From Artemia franciscana (Eukaryota; Arthropoda; Branchiopoda; Anostraca; Artemiidae): DNA of 64,000 nucleotides. The DNA is taken from assembly GCF_032884065.1 (NCBI RefSeq), contig NW_027062885.1, forward strand, positions 1 to 64,000, in the 5' to 3' direction. A program made the translations under genes and the position numbers. Under the pieces are notes generated by a model. It did not search any database. It saw only the letters and a program-made list of their open reading frames with translations, and was not told the DNA's origin. Shown piece after piece: positions 38,692-49,659 of the stretch (positions are counted from its first letter, which is position 1; each line of letters opens with the position of its first letter).

Positions 38692-40263
38692 ATGAATTCA
38701 ATGAATAAAGGAGCCTCTGATCATGCGATCAATTTCGCAAAAGAAACCCATCAGTCCAATCTGTTAAAAACGAACTGTACTGAAGCTGAACTATCGAATT
38801 CAATAGTCTCATCAGCTGAAGAAACCACCAGACAAAAAGAAGAGGACGCGGAAAATCAGAAGAATGAAATATCTTTTCAAAATGATGAGAAACGATCTAT
38901 AAGCAATAATCTTATGAGACACCTGACACTTCAAACTAGTAAACACCAGACGATCCACACCGAGGAAAAGCCATTCAAGTGTGATGTATGCAAGAAAAGT
39001 TTTAATCTGAAGGGTAATCTTGCCAAACACATGAGAATCCACACCGGGGAAAAGCCATTCAAGTGTGACATATGTAAGTACAGCTCTAATTGGAAGAATG
39101 CTCTTGCCATACACATGAGAACCCACACCGGGGAAAAGCCATTCAAGTGTGATGTATGCAAGAAAACTTTTAATCAGAAGGGTAATCTTAACATACACAT
39201 GAGAATCCACACCGGGGAAAACCCATTCAAGTGTAGCATATGTAAGTACAGCTCTAATTGGAAGAGTGCTCTTGCCGTACACATGAGAACCCACACAGGT
39301 GAAAAGCCATTCAAGTGTGATGTATGCAAGCGCAGTTTTAAACAGAAGAGTACGCTTGCCATACACATGAGAATCCACACCGGGGAAAAGCCATTCAAGT
39401 GTGATGTATGCAAGAAAAGTTTTAATCTGAAGGGTAATCTTGCCAAACACATGAGAATCCACACCGGGGAAAAGCCATTCAAGTGTGACATATGTAAGTA
39501 CAGCTCTAAATGGAAGCATGCTCTTGCCATACACATGAGAACCCACACCGGGGAAAAGTCATTCAAGTGTAACGTATGTAAGCACAGTGTCAATGTCAAG
39601 GGTAATCTTGCAATACACATGAGAATCCACACCGGTGAAAAGCCATTCAAGTGTGATGTATGCAAGCACAGTTTTAATCAGAAGAGTAATCTTGCCATAC
39701 ATATGAGAATCCACACTGGGGAAAAGCCATTCAAGTGTGATGTATGCAAACACAGTTTTAATCAGAAGATTCATCTTGCCAACCACATGAGAACACACAC
39801 CGTGGAAAAGCCCTTCAAGTGTGATGTATGCAAGCACAGTTTTAATCAGAAGAGTACACTTGCCATACACATGAGAACACACACCGGGGAAAATTCATTC
39901 AAGTGTAACGTATGTAAGCACAGTGTCAATGTCAAGGGTAATCTTGCAATACACATGAGAATCCACACCGGTGAAAAGCCATTCAAGTGTGATGTATGCA
40001 AGCACAGTTTTAATCAGAAGAGTAATCTTGCCATACATATGAGAATCCACACTGGGGAAAAGCCATTCAAGTGTGATGTATGCAAGCACAGTTTTAATCA
40101 GAAGATTCATCTTGCCAACCACACGAGAACACACACCGGGGAAAAGCCATTCAAGTGTGATGTATGCAAGCACAGATTTAATCAGAAGGCTTATCTTTCT
40201 ATACACATGAGAACACACACCGGTGAAAAGCCATTCAACTCTGAAATAGGTAAGCAGTTTTAA
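38692..40263 (+). CDS. C2H2 zinc-finger protein, 15 fingers (copy C)
   Basis: Putative nuclear DNA-binding protein of about 523 residues from the first ATG (38692). The polar N-terminal region of about 95 residues lacks a recognised effector domain and is followed by 15 uninterrupted C-x2-C-x12-H-x3-H fingers. All zinc ligands are present by inspection, unlike copy A. Finger specificity residues (-1, 2, 3, 6) fall into a few repeating types such as Q-S-N-I, W-N-A-I, L-G-N-K and V-G-N-I. One linker reads TVEKPF. A block of fingers 8-11 is repeated as 12-14, showing internal tandem duplication. It ends at 'FNSEIGKQF' through the shared two-base deletion. Its surroundings are transposon sequence. 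A good candidate for an intact gene, but expression is unproven. Confidence 0.78.
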   Translation: MNSMNKGASDHAINFAKETHQSNLLKTNCTEAELSNSIVSSAEETTRQKEEDAENQKNEISFQNDEKRSISNNLMRHLTLQTSKHQTIHTEEKPFKCDVCKKSFNLKGNLAKHMRIHTGEKPFKCDICKYSSNWKNALAIHMRTHTGEKPFKCDVCKKTFNQKGNLNIHMRIHTGENPFKCSICKYSSNWKSALAVHMRTHTGEKPFKCDVCKRSFKQKSTLAIHMRIHTGEKPFKCDVCKKSFNLKGNLAKHMRIHTGEKPFKCDICKYSSKWKHALAIHMRTHTGEKSFKCNVCKHSVNVKGNLAIHMRIHTGEKPFKCDVCKHSFNQKSNLAIHMRIHTGEKPFKCDVCKHSFNQKIHLANHMRTHTVEKPFKCDVCKHSFNQKSTLAIHMRTHTGENSFKCNVCKHSVNVKGNLAIHMRIHTGEKPFKCDVCKHSFNQKSNLAIHMRIHTGEKPFKCDVCKHSFNQKIHLANHTRTHTGEKPFKCDVCKHRFNQKAYLSIHMRTHTGEKPFNSEIGKQF

Positions 40264-40580
40264 GTGGGACAAGAATCTTGCCATACACATGAGAACCCAC
40301 CTCGGTGAAAAGTCATTCAAGTGTGATGCATGCAAGCGCAGTTTTAATCAGAAGAGCAATATTGCCATACACATGAGAACCCACTCTTGCCATACGCAGG
40401 AGAACTCACACTTGGGAAAATCCATTCAAGTGTGATGTATGTAAGCACAGTTCTAACTAGAAGAATGTTCTTGTCATAGGCATGAGAACCCACACTTGTT
40501 AAAAGTCATTCAAGTGTGATGTATGCAAGCGCAGTTTTAATGTCAAGGTTAAATTTGTCATGTACATGAGAACCAAACAA
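40264..40580 (+). pseudogene. decayed zinc-finger tail of copy C
   Basis: Same decayed finger tail as after copies A and B, with the same frame break and TAG/TAA stops. It may serve as 3' UTR. Confidence 0.72.
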
Positions 40581-40584
40581 ATAA

Positions 40585-40780
40585 AAAGTCGAAACAATAG
40601 GGAAAATATTTTCAAGACAGTGGAAATCAATTCTGTGAATATTTCGGCCCTATGTCCAAGGGCTGTCTTCAGCACAATACGAGAAAGAGAGACAAAAACT
40701 ATGTATATATGAATAAACTTACATTAAAATGCGAAAATTAAAACTAATAATGTTAAAAACTTTTTAAAAACAGCCCTAGC
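40585..40780 (-). repeat. dispersed repeat with hammerhead-like core
   Basis: Copy of the 25581-25780 repeat, with the CTGAAGA...GAAA core at about 40646-40676 on the minus strand. Carried along with block C. Confidence 0.45.
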
Positions 40781-40943
40781 ATCCTTACTTCAACGAAGTT
40801 CAACCAGGACTCGTTGAAAGTAATTCCTTGTACATTAAAACGCATTAAATTACATTAAAATGCAATTTTTTTTAAATATATTTTTTTTTAATTCTGAAAG
40901 GTCTTAAAATACATCAGTTTCCTATCAAATGAGTTATTCAACA

Positions 40944-41225
40944 CCTCTATGATTTTCCAGTGCCGAGCTACCTGAGGTGAAAAACGGAAAAAAATGCCGT
41001 GGATGCAGAATATCCTGGTTGCCACTTTTCTTGATTTTCAAACCAATATTTTTTACTTGTTATTCAAGAAAAGGTACAGTTAGTTTCCTAAATAGGGGTA
41101 TTGGGCAAGGCGGGTCTATTGGTGTACTTTTTTTTTATCTGACTCTAGTTTTAGGTGTTGTGGGACATTTGTTTTTTACTACAAGGGGTGATCATCTCTT
41201 ACAAGGCTTCTACCTACCGCTGCAA
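40944..41225 (+). repeat. unnamed dispersed repeat, truncated in tail
   Basis: Copy of the 25945-26360 repeat, cut inside its 'ctaccgctgcaacccgg' tail where block C ends. Confidence 0.55.
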
Positions 41226-41299
41226 TAACCTACCGCTGCATAATAGTTACGCGCCATTGTAGTTGTGTCCCTATGTCCCACCTGTGAATATAGATAGAT

Positions 41300-41390
<91 letters not shown>
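41226..41390 (-). mobile_element. Helitron 3'-region fragment plus (AT)n
   Basis: 'ataatagttacgcgccattgtag' to 'cacctgtgaatatagata' is the subterminal part of a Helitron 3' end without its hairpins or CTAG. It is followed by about 85 bases of AT. It directly adjoins block C. Confidence 0.75.
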
Positions 41391-41391
<1 letters not shown>

Positions 41392-42961
41392 TAGCTGTTG
41401 GGGTGGCGCTTCGCGCCACCCCAACACCTAGTTGGTGGGGGCGCTTCGCGCCCCCCCCCAAGCCCCCCCGCGCGCGTAAGTCGTTACGCGCCATAATAGT
41501 TACGCGCCATTGTAGTTGTGTCCCTATGTCCCACCTGTGAATATAGATATATATATATATATATATGGTTTTAACTACGTAAAACTTGCGAATATACAAC
41601 ATTCTTTGCTGTCCCATTGTCTTTGCATATAAATAGATTGTCAGGTTATCCCCCTGTTTCCCCCGGTGTCCCCGTTGTAGTTGTGTCCCTGTGTCCCGGT
41701 CGTCATTTATATTCCCTGTGTCCCGGGTCCCGGTCATCATTTGTATCCCGGTGTCCCGGTCTGTATATACATTCGTTTTTTAGTTTTGTTTTTCTCCTTT
41801 ATTTTTTTCCTTTTTTTTTCTTTTTTAGCTTATTTAGATTTTTAGATTTTTTAGTTTTTTTTATTAGTTTTTAGTTTTTATTTCTTTTTAGTTTTTTTGT
41901 CCCGGTCGTCATTTATATCCCCCTGTTTCCCCCGGTGTCCCCGTTGTAGTTGTGTCCCTGTGTCCCGGTCGTTATTTATATTCCCTGTGTCCCGGTCGTC
42001 ATTTGTATCCCGGTGTACCGGTCTGTATATACATTCGTTTTTTAGTTTTGTTTTTCTCCTTTATTTTTTTCCTTTTTTTTTCTTTTTTAGTTTATTTAGA
42101 TTTTTAGATTTTTTAGTTTTTTTATTAGTTTTTAGTTTTTTTTTCTTTTTAGTTTTTTTGTAGTTTTTACCTTCTTTTTAGTTTTGTTAATTTTTTTTTT
42201 TACTTGTGTCCTGGTCGTCATTTATACTCCCTGTGTCCCGGTGCTTTGTTGATTGCTAATCGAACATTCCTTTTGTCCTGGTCGCTTTCTCTTTGAGTGT
42301 CGTCATTTATTTTTTTCTTTTTTAGTTCTTTTAGTTTTTACCTTTTTTAGTTTTTTTTTAGTTTTTAGTTTTTTTAGTTTTTTACCTTTTTTTAGTTTTT
42401 TTTAGTTTTTTAGCTTTTTTATTTTTTTTATTAGTTTTTAGTTTTTTTGTAGTTTTTGCCTTTTTTTTTAGTTTTTTGTCCTGGTCGCTTTCTCTTTGAG
42501 TGTCGTCATTTATTAGTTTTTTCCTTTTTTTTTTTAGTTTTTTATTGGTTTTTACCTTTATTTTAGCTTATTTTTCAGTTTTTTCCTTTTTTTTAGTTTT
42601 TTTTTATTTTTTATTTTTTTTAGTTTTTTACCTTTTTTTAGTTTTTTTAGTTTTTTTAGTTTTTTAGCTTTTTTACTTTTTTTATTAGTTTTTAGTTTTT
42701 TTTTGTAGTTTTTGCCTTTTTTTAGTTTTTTCAGTTTTTTTTTAGTTTTTTATTGGTTTTTACCTTTATAGTTTTTTTAGTTTTTTAGCTTTTTTATTTT
42801 TTTTATTAGTTTTTAGTTTTTTTTGTAGTTTTTGCCTTTTTTTAGTTTTTTCAGTTTTGACGTCACCTAATCCAGTTTTTTCAGGTGACGTCACCTGACA
42901 CATCCATCCACACATCCATCCACACATCCATCCACAGACAACTTATTTTTATATATATAGA
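41391..42961 (-). mobile_element. non-autonomous Helitron, minus strand
   Basis: A 1571-base member of the recent subfamily: CTAG at 41391-41394, dual hairpin, helicase-tail scrap, two minisatellite segments, T-rich blocks, TGACGTCA inverted repeat near 42858-42893, TC start at 42960-42961. Inverted relative to 32211-33785, so the two bracket 33786-41390. Confidence 0.92.
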
Positions 42962-44919
42962 TATGGTTTTAACTACGTAAAACTTGCGAATATACAACAT
43001 TCTTTGCTGTCCCATTGTCTTTGCATATAAATAGATTGTCAGGTTTACCGACTCTTGAACATGCAACATATAATGGTCCATGGGAAAACAATCTGTATTC
43101 AGATCTATACCTCATGATTCTAATGATTGCCCTTGAGCTTTGTTGATGGTGATTGCTAATCGACCATTCCCTGTCCCGGTGTCCCGGTCGTCATTTATAT
43201 CCCCCTGTTTCCCCCGGTGTCCCCGTTGTAGTTGTGTCCCTGTGTCCCGGTCGTCATTTATATTCCCTGTGTCCCAGTCGTCATTTGTATCCCGGTGTCC
43301 CGGTCTGTATATACATTCTTTTTTTAGTTTTGTTTTTCTCCTTTATTTTTTTCCTTTTTTTTTCTATTTTAGTTTATTTAGATTTTTAGATTTTTTAGTT
43401 TTTATACTAGTTTTTAGTTTTTTTTCTTTTTTTTTTGTAGTTTTTACCTTCTTTTTAGTTTTGTTAGTTTTTTTTTTTTACTTATGTCCTGGTCGTCATT
43501 TATACTCCCTGTGTCCCGGTGCTTTGTTGATTGCTAATCGAACATTCCTTTTGTCCTGGTCGCTTTCTCTTTGAGTGTCGTCATTTATTTTTTTCTTTTT
43601 TAGTTCTTTTAGTTTTTACCTTTTTTAGTTTTTTTTTAGTTTTTTAGATGAAAATTTTTTTTAGTTTTTTCCTTTTTTTCTTTTTAGTTTTTTATTGGTT
43701 TTTACCTTTATTTTAGCTTATTTTTCAGTTTTTTCCTTTTTTTAGTTTTTCTTTATTTTTTATTTTTTTTTAGTTTTTTACCTTTTTTTAGTTTTTTTAG
43801 TTTTTTTAGTTTTTTAGCTTTTTTACTTTTTTTATTAGTTTTTAGTTTTTTTTGTAGTTTTTGCCTTTTTTTAGTTTTTTCAGTTTTTTTTTTAGTTTTT
43901 TATTGGTTTTTACCTTTATTTTAGCTTATTTTTCAGTTTTTTCCTTTTTTTTATTTTTTTTTAGTTTTTAGTTTTTTTAGTTTTTTACTTTTTTTTAGTT
44001 TTTTTAGTTTTTTTAGTTTTTTAGCTTTTTTATTTTTTTTATTAGTTTTTAGTTTTTTTGTAGTTTTTGCCTTTTTTTAGTTTTTTTAGTTTTTTAGCTT
44101 TTTTATTAGTTTTTAGTTTTTTTTGTAGTTTTTGCCTTTTTTTAGTTTTTTTTCTTTTTAGTTTTTTTGTAGTTTTTACCTTCTTTTTAGTTTTGTTAGT
44201 TTTTTTTTTACTTATGTCCTGGTCGTCATTTATACTCCCTGTGTCCCGGTGCTTTGTTGATTGCTAATCGAACATTCCTTTTGTCCTGGTCGCTTTCTCT
44301 TTGAGTGTCGTCATTTATTTTTTTCTTTTTTAGTTCTTTTAGTTTTTACCTTTTTTAGTTTTTTTTAGTTTTTTACCTTTTTTTAGTTTTTTTAGTTTTT
44401 TTAGTTTTTTAGCTTTTTTAATTTTTTTATTAGTTTTTAGTTTTTTTTGTAGTTTTTGCCTTTTTTTAGTTTTTTCAGTTTTTTTTTTTAGTTTTTTATT
44501 GGTTTTTACCTTTATTTTAGCTTATTTTTCAGTTTTTTCCTTTTTTTTAGTTTTTTTAGTTTTTAGTTTTTTTAGTTTTTTACCTTTTTTTAGTTTTTTT
44601 AGTTTTTTTAGTTTTTTAGCTTTTTTATTTTTTTTATTAGTTTTTAGTTTTTTTGTAGTTTTTGCCTTTTTTTAGTTTTTTTAGTTTTTTAGCTTTTTTA
44701 TTAGTTTTTAGTTTTTTTTGTAGTTTTTGCCTTTTTTTAGTTTTTTTAGTTTTTTAGCTTTTTATTTTTTTTATTAGTTTTTAGTTTTTTTTGTAGTTTT
44801 TGCCTTTTTTTAGTTTTTTTTCAGTTTTCAGTTTTGTCACCTGATCCAGTTTTTTCAGGTGACGTCACCTGATCCATCCACAGATCCACACACAGACAAC
44901 TTATTTTTATATATATAGA
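42962..44919 (-). mobile_element. Helitron, minus strand, 3' terminus missing
   Basis: Adjoins the previous element directly. It starts at the helicase-tail scrap ('ggttttaactacgtaaaac') without hairpins or CTAG, then minisatellite (43160-43310), long T-rich blocks including a second 'gctttgttgattgctaatcgaac' block, the TGACGTCA motif near 44866, and a TC start at 44918-44919. Confidence 0.85.
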
Positions 44920-45536
44920 TATATATATATATTAAAATGCTTACATTAATATGCATAAACTTACATTAAAACTTAGTTTTAATTTTCGCATTTTAATGTA
45001 ATTTCATATATACATTTTTTTTTTCTGGTGTTGTGCTGAAGACAGCCCATGGACATAGGGCTGAAATATTCACTGAATTGAATTTCACTGTCTTGAAAAA
45101 TCTTTGCTATTGTTTCTACGTTGTGTTTTTTTTTGTATGGAAAGGTAGTGTGGTTTTCGTTGCTATTTACTTGCCAACTTGCGCAGTTTTTACGGTTCGA
45201 ACTTATTTTATTTGGTTTTATCAATATTATATTATGCAGGAATTGAAAATATTTCTTCGTTTTAATTGACGGATCTATTCTCCAACAGGGTGTGTTGGTG
45301 TCAAAACAAGGTGCTGCGCAAGCTTACAGGTGTAGATTATTGAGACAAATGAAAAACCAATGATGCAGAAAATTATGAATTTGAAATAAAATTCCTCATC
45401 TCTGTCCCAAATTCTATATAAAAAGTGCAAAGTATTTCTGAAAAGCTCCTTGACTTATTGTTAATGATGGTAATGGCTCACTGAATATGAGCCTTTATTA
45501 TTGTTACATCTATATAATAACAAACATATTGTAATA
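44920..45536. other. non-Helitron DNA with a dispersed repeat
   Basis: 44945-45130 is an independent copy of the repeat with the hammerhead-like core. Here the plus strand carries CTGAAGA (45036-45042), stem AGCCC/GGGCT and GAAA (45063-45066). The rest to 45536 is ordinary AT-rich sequence with no supported gene. Confidence 0.55.
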
Positions 45537-46655
45537 CTAGCTGTTGGGATGGCGCTAAGTGCCATCCCAACAGCTAGTAGTGCCCCCCCCCCCCGTGCGC
45601 GTAAGTTGCTACCCGCCATATTAGTTACGCGACATTATAGTTGTGTCCCTGTGTCCCACCTGTGAATATAGATAGATATATATATGTATGTTTTAACTAC
45701 GTAAGACTTGCGAATATACAACATTCTTCGCTGTCCCATTGTCTGTACATATAAATAAATTGTCAGGTTTATCGACTCTTGAACATGCAACATATAATTG
45801 TCCATGGGAAAAACAATCCGGATTCAGATCTATACCTCATTATTCTAATGATTGCCCTTGAGCTTTGTTGATGGTGATTGCTAATCAAACATTCCCTGTG
45901 TCCCCATCGTCATTTATATATCCCCCCTGTGCCCCCGGCGTCCCCGTTGTAGTTGTATCCCTGTGTCCCAGTCGTCATTTATATTCCCTGTGTCCCGGTC
46001 GTTATTTGTGTCCCGGTGTCCCAGTCTGTAATATCTCTTTGAGTGTCCCGGTCGTCATTTATATTCCCTGTATCCCGGTCTTCATTTGTGTCCCAGTCTC
46101 AGTTTTTTCTTTTTAGTTTTTTTTTCTTGGTTTTTACCTTTTTTTTCTTTTTAGTTTTTTTTGTAGTTTTTACCTTTTTAGTTTTTTTATTTAATTTTTT
46201 TTATTTTCTTTTTCTCTTTTATTTTTCAATTTTTTCCTTTTTTTATTTTTTTTTCTTTTTCAGTTTTTAGTTTATTTAATTTTTTTATTAGTTTTTAGTT
46301 TTTTTCTTTTTAGTTTTTTTGTAGTTTTTACCTTTTTTTAGTTTTTTCTCTTTTTCAGTTTTTAGTTTTTTACCTTTTTTAGTTTTTTTAGTTGTTTTAG
46401 CTTTTTTGGTTTTTTAGTATTTTCTTTTTAGTTTTTTTTTGCAGTTTTTACCTTTTTTAGTTTTTTTCTTCTTTGGTATTAATGCTAAAGCCAAGGTTCA
46501 AACCTGGAACCTCTCGGACTTAGAACCTGGAACATAACGCATTACCGATTCAGCTACTTCGGCTTGAATACTCGTTTTTCAATTGGTATATGATGAAATA
46601 ATTCAGACGTCATATGCGGACAGACAGACAAACAACTTATTTTTATATATATAGA
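45537..46655 (-). mobile_element. diverged non-autonomous Helitron, minus strand
   Basis: CTAG at 45537-45540 with a variant but still perfect hairpin (GTTGGGATGGC.../...GCCATCCCAAC), an altered GC module, an extended helicase-tail scrap (45690-45890), minisatellite (45890-46110) and T-rich blocks. A tRNA-like segment (46489-46564) and a TC start at 46654-46655 follow. More diverged than its neighbours, hence older. Confidence 0.87.
46489..46564 (-). repeat. tRNA-like segment inside a Helitron
   Basis: On the minus strand 'TAGCTGAATCGG' matches the polymerase III A-box consensus and 'GGTTTGAACC' resembles a B box. The ends 'GCCGAAG' and 'CTTGGC' nearly pair as an acceptor stem. I see no clean anticodon stem, so this is a tRNA-derived repeat or pseudo-tRNA carried by the Helitron. 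Confidence 0.5.
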
Positions 46656-46917
46656 TTATTATGATTCTAATTATTAATAGCACTGGGTCACTAAAATGGT
46701 AACTAAATTTATAGACGTATGTATATATCTTATCTTTTAATATAGGCTATTCATATAATGAAGAACTATAAATACTGAGAGTTTTATACCAACACATACC
46801 AGTAGTTGAAGTTTTCTCACAATTACTCTTGCTAGATGATTTTGTGTGGGTTAGAGCTAAGGGCTAGTTAATACATAATTATGGTATTGTGTACTGTGTT
46901 CTAACAGGTATTGGGCT
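46656..46917. other. unrecognised unique DNA
   Basis: About 260 bases without Helitron features or a convincing reading frame. It lies just left of the second copy of the large duplication. Confidence 0.5.
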
Positions 46918-47176
46918 TAGGTTTTATCTTTTTTTATTTTTTTTTATTTTTCATTTTTTTTTAGTTTTTTCTTTTCAGTTTTTTTTTTAGTTTTTTACCA
47001 TTTTTATTTTTTCAGTTTGCTTTTTCTTCTTTATTTTTCAGACGTCATATGCAAACCCTCAACAAAAAAATACATACAACTTATTTTTATATATATTTAT
47101 AAGATATAATCTGGCGTAACAGACATAGTGTAACAGACATAACAGATAGACAACTTATTTTTATGTATATAGATTA
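46918..47176 (-). mobile_element. Helitron 5'-end remnant, minus strand
   Basis: T-rich blocks and two successive minus-strand 5'-terminus motifs, as at 14497-14752. The next bases (47177-47192) are the isolated Helitron 3' terminus fused to zinc-finger sequence. Confidence 0.7.
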
Positions 47177-47192
47177 CTAGCTGTTGGGGTGG

Positions 47193-47751
<559 letters not shown>

Positions 47752-47777
<26 letters not shown>

Positions 47778-48798
47778 GGCAAGAGTGGATTCTCATGTGT
47801 CTGGCAAGATTACTCTTCTGCTTAAAACTGCACTCGCATGCATCACACTTGAATGGCTTTTCACCGGTGTGGGTTTTCATGTGTATGGCAAGAGCATTCT
47901 TCCATTTAGAGCTGTACTTACATACGTCACACTTGAATGGCTTTTCCCCGGTGTGTGTTCTCATGTGTCTCACAAGATTACTCTTCTGATTAAAACTGCG
48001 CTCGCATGCATCACAATTGAATGGCTTTTCACCGGTGTAGGTTCTCATGTGTATGGCAAGAGAATTCTTCCATTTAGAGCGGTACTTACATATGTCACAC
48101 TTGAATGGCTTTTCCCCGGTGTGGGTTCTCATGTGTATGGCAAGAGCATTCTTCCATTTAGAGCTGTACTTACATACGTCAAACTTGAATGGCTTTTCCC
48201 CGGTGTGTGTTCTCATGTGTATGGCAAGATTACCCTTCTGATTAAAACTGTGCTTGCATACACAACACTTAAATGGCTTTTCCCCGGTGTGGGTTCTCAT
48301 GTGTATGGGAAGATTACCCTTCTGATTAAAAGTGCGCTTGCATACATCACATTTGAATGGCTTTTCCCCGGTGTGGGTTCTCATGTGTATGGCAAGCTTA
48401 CTCTTCTGATTAAAATTGTGTTTACATACATCACATTTGAATGGCTTTTCACCTGTGTGGGTGCTCATGTTTATGGCAAGAGCATTCTTCCAATTAGAGC
48501 TGTGCTTACATATGTCACATTTGAATGGTTTTTCACCGGTGTGGATCGTCTGGTTTTTACTAGTTTGAACTATTAGGTGTCTCATAAGATTATTGCTTAT
48601 AGATCGTTTCTCATCATTTTGAAAAGATGTTTCATTCTTTTGATTTTCTGCGTCCTCTCCTTTTTGTCTGGTGGTTTCTTCAGCTGATGAGACAATTGTA
48701 TTCGATAGTTCAGTTTCAGTATAGTCCGTTTTTAACAGCTTTGACTGATGGGTCTCATTTGCAAAAATGATCGCAAGATCAGTGGCTTCTTCATTCAT
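47752..48798 (-). CDS. C2H2 zinc-finger protein, 9 fingers (copy Z2)
   Basis: Duplicate of 15328-16374, about 348 residues from the first ATG (48796-48798), with the same polar N-terminus. Nine fingers, but with a different set of damaged ligands: finger 1 has lost its first His (LAIN), finger 5 its first Cys (FKFDVC), finger 6 its last His (Tyr, shared with Z1). Finger 5's last His is intact here but Gln in Z1. Independent ligand losses after duplication suggest both minus-strand copies are losing function. The frame ends at the same microduplication after finger 9. Confidence 0.68.
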
Positions 48799-49067
48799 TG
48801 AATTTATCTTGGACAAAAAAAATTTGACTTATATCTTCAAGCTTCAAACTAAAGCTGAAATGCCATGGCAATTATGAATTAACATTAAAAAATGTGTGCT
48901 CAAACTGAGCAGTTGTGCTAAACTGTTTCAGATTTCACGACAAACAGAAATAATTCTTTACTTTAAGGATTTTGATTATACGTTGGTAAAAGCAAGAAAA
49001 GAAAATACACAGTTACTCGTTTAAAGAGAGTAGATATATGTGTTATATATTGAATTATTACATTGTC
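48799..49067 (-). promoter_or_regulatory. conserved 5' flank of zinc-finger paralogue
   Basis: Same conserved upstream segment as 16375-16643, nearly identical. It ends at 'attgtctcc' against the Rep fragment. Confidence 0.4.
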
Positions 49068-49239
49068 TCCGAAGCCGTCACCAAATGCAGCTACATGGTA
49101 CTTTTTGGCTTGCAGTTCGAAATCAGTGATGTTGATGAAATCATGCAATATCAGGCTGGAAAATAAATAAGCAGTTCTGAAGCTGTTTGGCGAACTCTTT
49201 CATTTCCGGTACATAAACGAAGTCCAGCTGTTTTTCACG
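49068..49239 (+). pseudogene. Helitron Rep fragment, antisense upstream of Z2
   Basis: Same scrap as 16644-16815 ('CSYMVLFGLQFEISDVDEIM', 'QYQAGK', 'RTLSFPV'), here with an extra stop after QYQAGK. Confidence 0.8.
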
Positions 49240-49269
49240 AAACGCCCCCGCACGAATCGCCCCCACCAA

Positions 49270-49624
49270 CTAGCTGTTGGTGTGGCTCTTCACGCAACAC
49301 CAACACTTAGTTGGTGGGGGGGGGTTCGCGCCCCTCCCCAGCCCCCCCCCCCGCGCGCGTAAGTCGTTACGCGCCATTGTAGTTCGTGTCCCTGTTTTCC
49401 ACCTGTGAAAATAGATAAATATATATATATATATATATGTGTGTGTGTATATATATATATGTGTGTGTGTTTTTAACTACGTAAAACTTGTTAATATACA
49501 ACATTCTTCGCTGTCCCATTGTCAGTGCATATACAAAGCCTTATATACTTATAATGACGCCATATACAAACGCTCTTTTTACAAACAAACAAACATGCAT
49601 ATATACAACTTATTTTTATATAGA
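49270..49624 (-). mobile_element. small (~355 bp) Helitron end unit, minus strand
   Basis: CTAG at 49270-49273 with the variant GTTGGTGTGGC hairpin, GC module, (AT)/(GT) tract (49420-49468), helicase-tail scrap, 'aaacgctctttttacaaac', and 5' end at 'caacttatttttatataga'. Third example of this unit, and again just 3' of a Rep/helicase tail. Confidence 0.8.
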
Positions 49625-49659
49625 CAGATATATAGGTAGATATAAATATACAATACAAA

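Larger units (their letters stand above)
38240..41225. repeat. segmental duplication, third copy (block C)
   Basis: 2986 bases matching 53061-56045 almost perfectly and 23414-26230 apart from the two-finger difference. The left edge joins Rep/helicase pseudogene sequence at 'ttgtaattcag'. The right edge joins a Helitron 3' fragment across a 12-base direct repeat (CCTACCGCTGCA at 41213-41224 and 41229-41240). It is not flanked by the surroundings of blocks A and B, so it was copied separately. Confidence 0.9.
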
